DNA from: Rhodohalobacter barkolensis | Lineage (GTDB): Bacteria > Bacteroidota > Rhodothermia > Balneolales > Balneolaceae | Direction: 5' to 3' | Length of the DNA stretch: 64,000 bases | Assembly (NCBI RefSeq): GCF_002834295.1 | Contig: NZ_PISP01000001.1 | Span: 248,001 to 312,000, forward strand | Shown here: piece by piece, positions 46,567 through 54,559 of the stretch | Numbering within the stretch: the first letter of the stretch is position 1 | Layout of the letters: the number at the start of each line of letters is the position of its first letter | The notes under the pieces: generated by a model | The model's input: the letters and a program-made list of their open reading frames with translations, nothing else | The model's database searches: none | Told to the model about the DNA's origin: nothing | Translations under genes and position numbers: made by a program

Positions 46567-48456
46567 TCAGGAACCAGAACGGAAAAGAATTTCTAGTTCC
46601 CGGGTTGTGCTGTTACCAACACCGTCTAAAATATTGTATTTGACGGTGTTGGTCTCTGATGGCGAAAAATCCGGATGGTAATACATTAAGAAGTTATTTT
46701 CCGGATCAAATTCAATAATTCCCATTTTACCATTAACGGTGATCTTAGAATTTGTGTAATCAACCCCGCTATCCTCATCTTTGACCGGAATACGGACAAT
46801 GAAATTTCCGGCTAAGTTTCGAACAATTTCCGGCCTTCCCACCCAGGGCGATATGCGATCTTCTCTAACTCTTAAATTTGTTAATTCATTTAAATTTGCC
46901 CTGATCATTCCCTCAGAAACTTCTGCACTTATAAACCGTTCTCGATTTCGGTAAGGATCTACAGAAAAAAGTGCCAGATTCTCTTTGGATTTAAACTCTT
47001 CCGGCAAAATAAAGTTAAATTTTGCGGATCTGTTGAGCGGAAGTTTGGTTGGAGAGAGCTCTATGTCGATCTGATTTGTGCTATATAAAACTTCCATTCG
47101 GACACTTAGAGTATCATAAAGAGATTCATTGGGAAACTGCAGCCACAATTTTTGATCTGCTGTGTGGAGTACGTCCATCTTGCCGGGGCTGAGGGTTGTC
47201 TCCGCATATCTGCGTGTCGTGAAGAATACTGCATTCGATGAGTTTTGTGAATAAAGTTCGGGGCCGGAGGATGCGATCAACGATTCATCATATGGTACGG
47301 TTGGCTCCACCCAACTGAATGGATTGTAGTTAGGATTGTTTTTGGGTGACGGATAAGTAGCTACATACTGAATGTCGTGCTGTCTGCCGGAATTTTCTAC
47401 CCTAAGATTAAGATTAGCCGTAGATCTGTTCCCATAGATGTCTTCAGCGATTATCTGGATGGGATAGGAACCTTTATCTAAATGAAGCACACCCTGATTG
47501 ATCATTTTTTTATAGATGGGCAGTCGGTTTCCGGATACTTTGAATAACCGCTGAAATCCTCTTCTTGTTTGAGCTAAAATTGGAAAAGATCGATCCAGAA
47601 ACATATCACCTGACTGAGAAAACTCGAATCCATTTTTAACTGAATGGAAAAGGGTATCAGATTCATGAATCATCATTAATGAGTGGACGGCATAAGAGTT
47701 GGGAGCCCGATTGGCTTTATCATGAACGTTAACGGAAAGTCCCACAGGTCCGCTGACTGTAATGTCTCCAAAATCAAAACCATCTTCAGTTTTCTGTGCA
47801 CTGAATATTTCAAAATCTAAAAACCTGTAATTTTCTTTCGAAAGGAATTCAATTGCGATTTGAGAAAATACAGGTGGCAAATTGTCTTCTACATGATTTT
47901 TTAAATTGGTTAAAAGCGGGTTGATAGGATTTAAATCCGGATCCCTGATTTCAAAATGGAGGTGCGGAGGCCCTACTCCGGTAGACCCGGAGTATCCGAT
48001 GATATCCCCTTTTTTATATTCCATGCTCTGTTCATGGAAGCGGAAGTCCAGCTCATATTGATAATTTTGAAGGCGGATAGAATCTGCAAACTCCTGCAGG
48101 TTGGGCTCAAATCGATTTAGGTGAGCATATACTGTAAATGAACCATCATTGTGTTTTAAATAGATTACATGACCATAACCTTTTGGCCCAATACCTATAC
48201 GATAGACTTCGCCGTCGCGTGCGGCAAAAACCTTATAACCTTCCTGGCCCCACGTTCGGATATCGATTCCAGAATGCAGATGGGCAGATCGTGTTTCCCC
48301 AAAAGTAGAGGAGAGGTATCGTGTAGCGTCCGTAGGCCAGGCATACTCAACAGTATCACTTAAAAAAGAGGTTCGATTTTCCTGAGCTACGAGGGATGAA
48401 CTGAAAGATATCAGTCCAATCAATAAAATGAGCAATACTTGAAGTTTATGAGACAT
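46567..48456 (-). CDS. M23-family peptidase with C-terminal beta domains
   Basis: The 629 residues begin with a signal peptide (LLILLIGLISFSSSLVAQ). Residues about 45-180 are a LytM/M23 domain with complete zinc ligands: HLHSGIDIRTWG and later GPPHLHFEIRDP. The following 440 residues are beta-rich modules of unknown fold. It probably cuts peptidoglycan or organises its hydrolases in the periplasm. Its first 11 nt overlap the end of the upstream FAH-family gene. Confidence 0.9.
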   Translation of the reverse strand: MSHKLQVLLILLIGLISFSSSLVAQENRTSFLSDTVEYAWPTDATRYLSSTFGETRSAHLHSGIDIRTWGQEGYKVFAARDGEVYRIGIGPKGYGHVIYLKHNDGSFTVYAHLNRFEPNLQEFADSIRLQNYQYELDFRFHEQSMEYKKGDIIGYSGSTGVGPPHLHFEIRDPDLNPINPLLTNLKNHVEDNLPPVFSQIAIEFLSKENYRFLDFEIFSAQKTEDGFDFGDITVSGPVGLSVNVHDKANRAPNSYAVHSLMMIHESDTLFHSVKNGFEFSQSGDMFLDRSFPILAQTRRGFQRLFKVSGNRLPIYKKMINQGVLHLDKGSYPIQIIAEDIYGNRSTANLNLRVENSGRQHDIQYVATYPSPKNNPNYNPFSWVEPTVPYDESLIASSGPELYSQNSSNAVFFTTRRYAETTLSPGKMDVLHTADQKLWLQFPNESLYDTLSVRMEVLYSTNQIDIELSPTKLPLNRSAKFNFILPEEFKSKENLALFSVDPYRNRERFISAEVSEGMIRANLNELTNLRVREDRISPWVGRPEIVRNLAGNFIVRIPVKDEDSGVDYTNSKITVNGKMGIIEFDPENNFLMYYHPDFSPSETNTVKYNILDGVGNSTTRELEILFRSGS

Positions 48457-49099
48457 GAACTTGCAGTGTGGATAATCCTTTACCTAAGGACGCTTTAATT
48501 AGATCACCTTTTTGTACTGCTGAAACGCCTTCAGGAGTGCCGGTGTATATCAAATCACCGGGGGTGAGCGTGAATTGTTCAGATAAATATGAGATCAAAT
48601 TTGCTACAGGAAATAACATATCAGAAGTGTTTCCTGATTGTCGTTTCTCTCCATTTACTGAAACCGTAAGATCCAGGTGAGTGAGATTAATATCTTTGTT
48701 AAACTCTACCAGGTTCCCAAGTGGAGCAAACGTATCAAACCCTTTAGCTAGTGTCCATGGCAAACCTTTTAATTTTGCAGCAGATTGCAAATCACGTGCT
48801 GTCATGTCTAATCCAACTCCGAGAGCCTTAACAGAGTCCAGGGCATTTTCCGGAGATACACTCTTTGTCTCTTTACCTATTAAAATGACCATCTCAACTT
48901 CGTGGTGCACACTCTCCGACTGTGTTGGGATTTTGACTAATTCACCGTCAAAAATCAAACTGCTTCTCGGTTTCAGAAAGATCACCGGTTCTGAAGGGAT
49001 TTCATTTTTTAACTCTTTTGCATGCTTGGCGTAATTTCTGCCAATGCAATATATAGAGCCAAAATGCAGATCAGGAAAGTCAGGAATTTGATGAGTCAT
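48446..49099 (-). CDS. Fumarylacetoacetate hydrolase family protein
   Basis: The 217 residues form the single-domain FAH fold: IYCIGRNYAKHAKELKNEIP, VIFLKPRSSL, the metal-binding Glu residues in HHEVEMVILIGKE, and LIYTGTPEGVSAVQKGD at the end. Family members are acylpyruvases or oxaloacetate decarboxylases/tautomerases. The exact substrate cannot be told. Confidence 0.93.
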   Translation of the reverse strand: MTHQIPDFPDLHFGSIYCIGRNYAKHAKELKNEIPSEPVIFLKPRSSLIFDGELVKIPTQSESVHHEVEMVILIGKETKSVSPENALDSVKALGVGLDMTARDLQSAAKLKGLPWTLAKGFDTFAPLGNLVEFNKDINLTHLDLTVSVNGEKRQSGNTSDMLFPVANLISYLSEQFTLTPGDLIYTGTPEGVSAVQKGDLIKASLGKGLSTLQVHVS

Positions 49100-49173
49100 G
49101 ATATCAACATTTTGAAATGAACACTAAAGGAAGATGGAACCATCAGATGGTATTGGATTATAGCCCAATCTTA

Positions 49174-49211
49174 AAATAAAAAAAGCTCCGATATATAAAT
49201 ATCGGAGCTTT
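49174..49211 (-). terminator. Rho-independent terminator after rpmA
   Basis: AAAGCTCCGATAT (49182-49194) and ATATCGGAGCTTT (49199-49211) form a 13-bp stem with loop ATAA. On the minus strand the stem runs into a T tract (complement of the A run 49178-49184). It lies 25 nt after the rpmA stop. Confidence 0.9.
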
Positions 49212-49236
49212 AATAAATTCTGATAACAGAAATGTT

Positions 49237-49491
49237 TTACACCTGTTCGATAGAAACGTATTTTCTACCGTTTCCTCTGCGTCTGAAGGTAACCTTACCG
49301 TCAGTTAATGCAAACAGTGTGTCGTCTCCGCCGCGACCAACATTTTCGCCGGGGTGGAATTTAGTGCCACGCTGGCGTACAATAATATTGCCGGCTTTAA
49401 CTACTTCACCGCCATATTTTTTTACACCAAGACGTTTCGATTCTGAATCGCGTCCGTTTCTTGTAGAGCCTTGACCTTTCTTATGTGCCAT
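49237..49491 (-). CDS. rpmA: 50S ribosomal protein L27
   Basis: An 84-residue L27 with [20 protein letters not shown] at the N-terminus and [27 protein letters not shown] in the core. There is no Firmicutes-type N-terminal extension that needs cleavage. It follows rplU by 22 nt. Confidence 0.99.
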   Translation of the reverse strand: MAHKKGQGSTRNGRDSESKRLGVKKYGGEVVKAGNIIVRQRGTKFHPGENVGRGGDDTLFALTDGKVTFRRRGNGRKYVSIEQV

Positions 49492-49513
49492 TGGTATACC
49501 TCGTCGTCGTTAA

Positions 49514-49822
49514 TTACGAAATTTTTTCGATTTTAATTTGGGTGATCGGCTGTCTGTGACCGTTTTTAACCCGATATCCTTTTCGTCGTTTCTTTTTGAA
49601 GACGATTACTTTATCACTTTTAAGGTGATCTACTATAGATGCTTCAACTTTTGCACCTTCAACAGTAGGCTGACCAATTTTAACTTTTCCATTTCCATCT
49701 TTAACTAAAAGAACATTTTCAAATGTTACTTTTCCGTCAGCTTCAGGCAGCCTGTTTACAAACAGTGTTTGGTCTTCAGAAACTTTGTATTGATGCCCGC
49801 CGATTTTTACGATAGCGTACAT
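49514..49822 (-). CDS. rplU: 50S ribosomal protein L21
   Basis: With the start at 49822 the protein has 102 residues, beginning MYAIVKIGGHQYKVSEDQ as in other L21 proteins. An in-frame ATG 33 nt upstream would add an odd 11-residue leader and is less likely. The core FKKKRRKGYRVKNGHRQP is conserved. It forms the standard rplU-rpmA operon. Confidence 0.98.
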   Translation of the reverse strand: MYAIVKIGGHQYKVSEDQTLFVNRLPEADGKVTFENVLLVKDGNGKVKIGQPTVEGAKVEASIVDHLKSDKVIVFKKKRRKGYRVKNGHRQPITQIKIEKIS

Positions 49823-49872
49823 AGGATTATGATAATTTCTTAGATTGCAATTCAATTATTTTGGATAGAAAC

Positions 49873-49907
49873 CAAAGATAAAGCTTTTTAATTAAATCTG
49901 AAAACAA
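49873..49907 (-). promoter_or_regulatory. Candidate promoter of rplU-rpmA (TTG-N24-TATCTTTG)
   Basis: On the minus strand TATCTTTG (49880-49873) matches the Bacteroidota -7 consensus TAnnTTTG and lies 50 nt before the rplU start. TTG at 49907-49905 is the best -33 element, with a rather long 24-nt spacing. Confidence 0.45.
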
Positions 49908-50039
49908 TTGATGTATGTTTTTTCCTCTAAATGAAATGCCGATCTGCGTCACATAGAGGAGTGGAAATTGATTCTCGCAGAATTTCAGTTTTTCTAAATG
50001 AATCAGTTCACGTATTTTGAAAACAAAAACAACGGAGTC

Positions 50040-50216
50040 ATGAATAAATTACCCGATCTGCATAAGCAAGCTTTTAAGTATAAAAATCGTAAACGTCTTC
50101 AACACGATGGCGGGAGAGCCTGGATTAAGGATTCTCAGTTATTTGAATCAAGAAAAGGAGCAAACGGTCATCTCGAAACGGTTAAGGATAATCGACCTGA
50201 AAAGCAGGAAAAGTAA
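50040..50216 (+). CDS. Small basic hypothetical protein
   Basis: With the ATG at 50040 the product has 58 residues (KLPDLHKQAFKYKNRKRLQH, WIKDSQLFESRKG) and is rich in Lys and Arg. An in-frame ATG at 49998 would add 14 residues. A GGAG lies just before the inner start, though very close. No family was recognised. It lies alone between rplU and lexA, convergent with lexA. It could be a real small protein. Confidence 0.4.
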   Translation: MNKLPDLHKQAFKYKNRKRLQHDGGRAWIKDSQLFESRKGANGHLETVKDNRPEKQEK

Positions 50217-50264
50217 ACAGATTTAGGTTTACGCAATAAATACCCGCTAACTTTAACAACTTCT

Positions 50265-50915
50265 TTAAAAAGCTTTGTGTATTCCGTTTCGGTTCACGTG
50301 ACCGATATACTTTCCGATTACCCGAACCTCTTCAAACACATCGGGCTCAACATGTATGGTATCATACTCTTCGTTAGCGGGTTCTAGACGCAATCCGTTT
50401 TTGTCGTAGTAAATTCGCTTTAGGCTGGTCTCACCATCATAGAGAATTGCACCAATATCCCCATCTTTTACATCACTATCCATCAGCAGAACAAAATCAC
50501 CATCATAAATTCCTGCATCTTTCATGCTCATACCGGCAACTCTCAGCGCAAACATTTGGTCTAAATTCGGGAATAGAGTTTCCAGTGTAATTTTTCCCAA
50601 ATCGGCTTGAACAGCTTCTTGTAAGTATCCGGCTGCAATAACACCCCGTACTTCAATGCCGTCATTTCTGCCGACCAACATCTCTTCATGGTCCGGATGG
50701 ATGTCATATTCGTCATCCTCACCCTTGACCAAATAACCCTTTTTTAAAAGTGCCTGGATATTTTGTGTTACACTGTTTGGAGATTTATAGTTAAACTCAT
50801 CAGAAATCTCCCGGTAGGTTGGCCATACATCAAATTCATTTTTGTATTCAATGATGTAATCGAGAAATTCCTTCTGCTTTCGGGTCAATTGTACTTTATC
50901 CATAAACAAATTCAT
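50265..50915 (-). CDS. lexA: LexA-type SOS repressor
   Basis: The 216 residues (or 212 from the inner Met5) have a winged-helix N-terminus (LTRKQKEFLDYI, WPTYREISDEF, SPNSVTQNIQAL) and an S24 self-cleavage domain. The cleavage site is Ala95-Gly96 in GVIAAGYLQEA, with Ser130 in VAGMSMKDAGI and Lys166 in GETSLKRIYY. All three are in order. It lies 14 nt from the divergent cyclophilin gene, leaving a very short shared control region in which no obvious SOS box was seen. Confidence 0.93.
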   Translation of the reverse strand: MNLFMDKVQLTRKQKEFLDYIIEYKNEFDVWPTYREISDEFNYKSPNSVTQNIQALLKKGYLVKGEDDEYDIHPDHEEMLVGRNDGIEVRGVIAAGYLQEAVQADLGKITLETLFPNLDQMFALRVAGMSMKDAGIYDGDFVLLMDSDVKDGDIGAILYDGETSLKRIYYDKNGLRLEPANEEYDTIHVEPDVFEEVRVIGKYIGHVNRNGIHKAF

Positions 50916-50929
50916 TTACTGTAAGAAAT

Positions 50930-52921
50930 ATGTGTAATAAACGGATTCCTGATTCAAAATTCAATCTGAAAAGCTTTAAACCGTACACTTTTTTTTCACT
51001 GATTTTGGTGGCTGTCATTTTGCAAGGCTGTTCGAATGAATATGATTATCTGGATAGAGATGAGATTGTTCAAGAAGTATATCCGGAATTAATGGATAAT
51101 ATTTCTTCAAGAAGTTTTTCGGGATTGATTGAGTATACAACTCATGAGAATTCAGATGTGTCTGATTTGGCATGGAAAGCGTTGGCCAAAACTGAAATGA
51201 ATGATGGAGAGCTGGAAATTCTGCTTGAGAAAGCATTCAGATCCGATATCAAGGGAGGTTGGTTTTCGGTGAGTTTCCACGACTTGGACAGTGAAACACT
51301 GGGATCTATTCGAGACGCATTCCGGTCCGGCGAGATCAATTCCGAATCGGTTTGTAATGTCTTTTTCAGACAGGGAGAACTCAGCGATTTAGAATATCTG
51401 ATATCGTCCATGGACTTGATCAGTTCCTCTGAATGCTCTAAAGCAATTGGCGGAATCATGTCGCGCGTGGAGGTACCCGAATCTCTGAATGAAACTCTTA
51501 TCCGAATTATTTTTGATACAGAAGATCAGGAAATCCGAAGAAATCTATTGTACGGCTACTATCGTGCATCCGTGAACAGACCTAAACAGGAATCGTTTTT
51601 GGCTTCTCTGGTTGAAAACCGATGGAAAGAGTTTGGTGTTGGCCGGGATGAATTTCTGGATGTGACAGTTGTGAGAATGCTTGGAAAGAGGGGATTCCAA
51701 GTTGCCATGGATCTGCTGTCGGATCAAGAACTGAATGAAAAAACCGGGCTGGCAATTGATATAGCATCTACTCTTGGAAACGAACTTCCAGACGCTGAGG
51801 ATGTTGAACCTATTTTTCGACTACTCCATCATGAGAATAATCATGTGGTTGTTCAGGTTCTAACTTCGTTGGCCCAACACGACCGTTTAACTCCACCATT
51901 CCTTAACAGAATTGAAAAAGAGATTACAATACCAACACGTGATCCTGAGGTTTTTGTGAGTTCTCTGAATCTGTTTTTAAGAAATGGACTGGATATATCA
52001 TCACATCGATACCGTCTTGATGATTTAGCAGGTAAAAATCCATACCTCACAGAACAGTTTTTGATTATTTACAGCGCCCTGGATTCGGATGAGGAGTATT
52101 TTGAAAGGCTTTCTAATCAACTCAGAAATGGAGGTGTTGAAGCGCTTCATGCCGGCCGTATGATGACTCGTTTTTTGCAAAGAGATGGAATTCCTAATCA
52201 GTTCAGGGATTCTATAGATGAACTCATTTCATCCGTATTAGATGAGGGAAACCGAAGTGCTCTGGATGGATTATTGGAAGTGTTTTTAAGTGATCGGGTG
52301 CTCTCGGATGATTCATACCGGTTGCTTGATGATGCTTATAGACGTTATGCGGAGATGGAGATGACTGAACAAGCTTTGATATTACAAAGAGTACTATCAG
52401 AACGATTTGATGATACTTTTGAACCTGTTGAAATGGTCACGGAAAAACCATTTTATCAACCGGATATGGATCGTTTGTATCAAATGGGAACCCGTCCGTT
52501 TTGGGAACTGAAGACAGAAAAAGGAACCATTGTTGTTCGATTGGATCCACTATCAGCACCATTTACAGTTTCGTCAATAGACAGCCTTACCCGTGCAGGC
52601 TTATATGATGACGTGGTTTTTCACCGGGTTGTCCGTAATTTTGTAGCACAAGGCGGTGATTTTGATCGAAAAGACGGATTTGGCGGGCCGGATTATCGTA
52701 TTCCAACTGAACCATCATTTGAGACATTTGAGCGAGGCATGGCCGGAATTGCCAGTTCAGGTACCGATACTGAGGGGAGTCAGTTTTTCTTTATGCACCG
52801 ATGGTCGCCCCATCTTGACGGCCACTACACCAATTTTGGCGAAGTTACTCGTGGAATTGATGTGCTGGATAATTTACAGGTTGGTGATAGAGTACTTGAA
52901 GCGGCGATCTTTCCGGAGTAG
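50930..52921 (+). CDS. Lipoprotein with HEAT-like repeats and C-terminal cyclophilin-type PPIase
   Basis: The 663 residues start with an SPII signal, lipobox LQGC near residue 34. About 450 residues of helical HEAT-like repeats follow (DVSDLAWKALAKTE, HENNHVVVQVLTSLAQHDRL). The final 160 residues are a cyclophilin: FHRVVRNFVAQGGDF, GMAGIASSGTDTEGSQFFFM and HYTNFGEVTRGIDVLDNL. Probably a periplasmic folding factor tethered to the membrane. It is the sole plus-strand gene here and ends in a strong terminator. Confidence 0.9.
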   Translation: MCNKRIPDSKFNLKSFKPYTFFSLILVAVILQGCSNEYDYLDRDEIVQEVYPELMDNISSRSFSGLIEYTTHENSDVSDLAWKALAKTEMNDGELEILLEKAFRSDIKGGWFSVSFHDLDSETLGSIRDAFRSGEINSESVCNVFFRQGELSDLEYLISSMDLISSSECSKAIGGIMSRVEVPESLNETLIRIIFDTEDQEIRRNLLYGYYRASVNRPKQESFLASLVENRWKEFGVGRDEFLDVTVVRMLGKRGFQVAMDLLSDQELNEKTGLAIDIASTLGNELPDAEDVEPIFRLLHHENNHVVVQVLTSLAQHDRLTPPFLNRIEKEITIPTRDPEVFVSSLNLFLRNGLDISSHRYRLDDLAGKNPYLTEQFLIIYSALDSDEEYFERLSNQLRNGGVEALHAGRMMTRFLQRDGIPNQFRDSIDELISSVLDEGNRSALDGLLEVFLSDRVLSDDSYRLLDDAYRRYAEMEMTEQALILQRVLSERFDDTFEPVEMVTEKPFYQPDMDRLYQMGTRPFWELKTEKGTIVVRLDPLSAPFTVSSIDSLTRAGLYDDVVFHRVVRNFVAQGGDFDRKDGFGGPDYRIPTEPSFETFERGMAGIASSGTDTEGSQFFFMHRWSPHLDGHYTNFGEVTRGIDVLDNLQVGDRVLEAAIFPE

Positions 52922-52939
52922 ATATGCAACGAGTATGAT

Positions 52940-52977
52940 AAGACCTTCAAAGTGCTGAGATCTTTGAAGGTCTTTTT
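52940..52977 (+). terminator. Rho-independent terminator after the cyclophilin gene
   Basis: AAGACCTTCAAAG (52940-52952) pairs with CTTTGAAGGTCTT (52962-52974) over 13 bp and is followed by T (to 52977). It may also serve the convergent thiolase gene, whose stop lies 30 nt away, but the minus-strand T tract is short. Confidence 0.9.
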
Positions 52978-53006
52978 ACGTGTATGCTACTTGAAAAAAT
53001 ACTCTG

Positions 53007-54221
53007 TTAAACTCGTTCCAAAATTACAGCATAACCTTGCCCGACCCCAATACACATGGTAACCAAGGCATATTTCTTACTCTGCTTCTGAAGTTCTATG
53101 GCAGCAGTTTGAAGAATTCTGGCACCGCTCATACCTAGCGGGTGACCCAGTGCAATAGCACCGCCATTTGGGTTGATTCGAGAATCATCATCCTCAAGGC
53201 CCATTTCCCGGGTGCAGGCAAGTGACTGAGCCGCAAACGCTTCATTGAGCTCAATGATGTCCATATCATCGTAGGTCAGCCCGGCCTTATTCAAAGCGAT
53301 TTCTGATGCATAAACCGGACCGATTCCCATAATTCTGGGCTCCACACCGGCAACACCTGAAGATACGATGCGCGCCATCGGCTTCAGGTTGTGGTCTTGG
53401 ACTGCTTTCCCTGATGCAACCAGCATAGCGGCAGCGCCATCATTTAAACCGGAGGAATTTCCTGCTGTTACGCTGCCGTCTTTTTTGAATGCGGGGCGCA
53501 GTTTCGCTAAAACTTCTGGTGTAGTGGTTGGACGTATAAATTCATCATCATCAAAAATGATAGGATCCTGTTTTCTGCGTGGGATTTCGACCGGAACAAT
53601 CTCTTCAGCCAATCGACCGGATTCTCTTGCTTTGGCAGCTTTTTGCTGAGACCAGGCCGCAAATTTATCCTGATCTTCCCTTGAGATGTTGAATTTCTCC
53701 ACAAGGTTTTCGGCTGTATTTCCCATTCCATCGGTTCCGTAAAGTTCTTCCATTTTTGGGTTGATAAATCTCCATCCAAAGCTGGAATCGTGCATCTCCG
53801 AATCATTTCCAAACGGCTTGGATGATTTTGAAATCACCCAGGGACCGCGCGTCATGTGTTCAACACCGCCGGTAATGAAGAGATCGCCGTCACCTGCTTT
53901 GATGGCTCGATTGGCATGAACAGCTGCCGACATACTGGAAGCACATAGCCTGTTCACTGTCTCACCGGGAACCGTAAATGGCAGCCCTGCCAAAAGAAGA
54001 GCCATTCGGGCTATGTTCCGATTATCTTCGCCAGCCTGATTGGCACATCCCATAATCACATCATTGATAGCAACGGGATCAAGATCTGAATTTCTTTCCA
54101 TCAATGATTTGATAACATGGGCAGCTAAATCGTCGGTTCGAACAGGGGAGAGCGACCCGCGAAAATTTCCAATTGGAGTTCGAATGGCGTCAACAATGAA
54201 GGCTTCTTCTTGGTCAGACAT
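53007..54221 (-). CDS. Thiolase (acetyl-CoA acyltransferase type)
   Basis: A 404-residue thiolase with AFIVDAIRTPIGNFRGSLSP, the acyl Cys in NRLCASSMSAA, NEAFAAQSLA, GHPLGMSGARIL and the second Cys in VTMCIGVGQGYAV. The pattern resembles 3-ketoacyl-CoA or beta-ketoadipyl-CoA thiolases more than the acetoacetyl-CoA enzyme at 41-42 kb. A role in fatty-acid or aromatic-acid degradation is inferred. It stands alone. Confidence 0.93.
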   Translation of the reverse strand: MSDQEEAFIVDAIRTPIGNFRGSLSPVRTDDLAAHVIKSLMERNSDLDPVAINDVIMGCANQAGEDNRNIARMALLLAGLPFTVPGETVNRLCASSMSAAVHANRAIKAGDGDLFITGGVEHMTRGPWVISKSSKPFGNDSEMHDSSFGWRFINPKMEELYGTDGMGNTAENLVEKFNISREDQDKFAAWSQQKAAKARESGRLAEEIVPVEIPRRKQDPIIFDDDEFIRPTTTPEVLAKLRPAFKKDGSVTAGNSSGLNDGAAAMLVASGKAVQDHNLKPMARIVSSGVAGVEPRIMGIGPVYASEIALNKAGLTYDDMDIIELNEAFAAQSLACTREMGLEDDDSRINPNGGAIALGHPLGMSGARILQTAAIELQKQSKKYALVTMCIGVGQGYAVILERV

Positions 54222-54236
54222 GAGATAAGTGATATG

Positions 54237-54249
54237 AGATTTGAGATAT
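54237..54249. repeat. Left arm of 13-bp inverted repeat flanking the four-helix-bundle remnant
   Basis: AGATTTGAGATAT here is the exact reverse complement of 54544-54556. The surrounding 54222-54249 is built of related GAGATA/ATGAGAT units, so the full repeat is longer and degenerate. Confidence 0.6.
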
Positions 54250-54255
54250 TTCTAA

Positions 54256-54499
54256 ATAAAAAGTTCAGTGGTATCCATCAGTTCAAATATTGCTGAAGGA
54301 GCGGGAAGAAAAGGAACGAAGGAATTCTGTCATTTTTTAAGTATTGCTTATGGATCAGCCTGTGAAGTAGAAACTCAACTAATTATTTCTAAAAATTTAG
54401 AGTTTATTCAAAAAAAATCAGTTTGATGAACTGTTTCAAATGTGTGATGAAATTCAGAAAATGATTTATACTCTCCAAAGAAACTTATCGGATAAGTAA
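54256..54499 (+). pseudogene. Truncated and frameshifted four-helix-bundle protein (23S rRNA intervening-sequence protein family)
   Basis: Plus-strand reading gives VVSISSNIAEGAGRKGTKEF, CHFLSIAYGSACEVETQLII and SKNLEFIQKK. It then hits a stop; a frameshift at the A run 54410-54417 continues as QFDELFQMCDEIQKMIYTLQ and RNLSDK to TAA at 54499. SxSNIAEGxGR and ExETQL are the hallmarks of the four-helix-bundle (IVP/S23) family. The N-terminal helix region before VSI is missing. It is therefore a 5'-truncated, frameshifted remnant. Confidence 0.88.
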
Positions 54500-54543
54500 A
54501 TAAAAGAAGTGAGAGTCATTAAAACTCTCATATCTCTCTTCTC

Positions 54544-54556
54544 ATATCTCAAATCT
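54544..54556. repeat. Right arm of 13-bp inverted repeat flanking the four-helix-bundle remnant
   Basis: ATATCTCAAATCT, reverse complement of 54237-54249. The adjoining 54524-54543 carries two more CTCATATCTC-like units. The arm ends 3 nt before the OstA-like gene stop. Confidence 0.6.
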
Positions 54557-54559
54557 GTT

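Noticed and set aside
49823-49855. Upstream ATG for rplU
   Set aside because: It adds an 11-residue leader not found in L21; the ATG at 49822 gives the canonical start.
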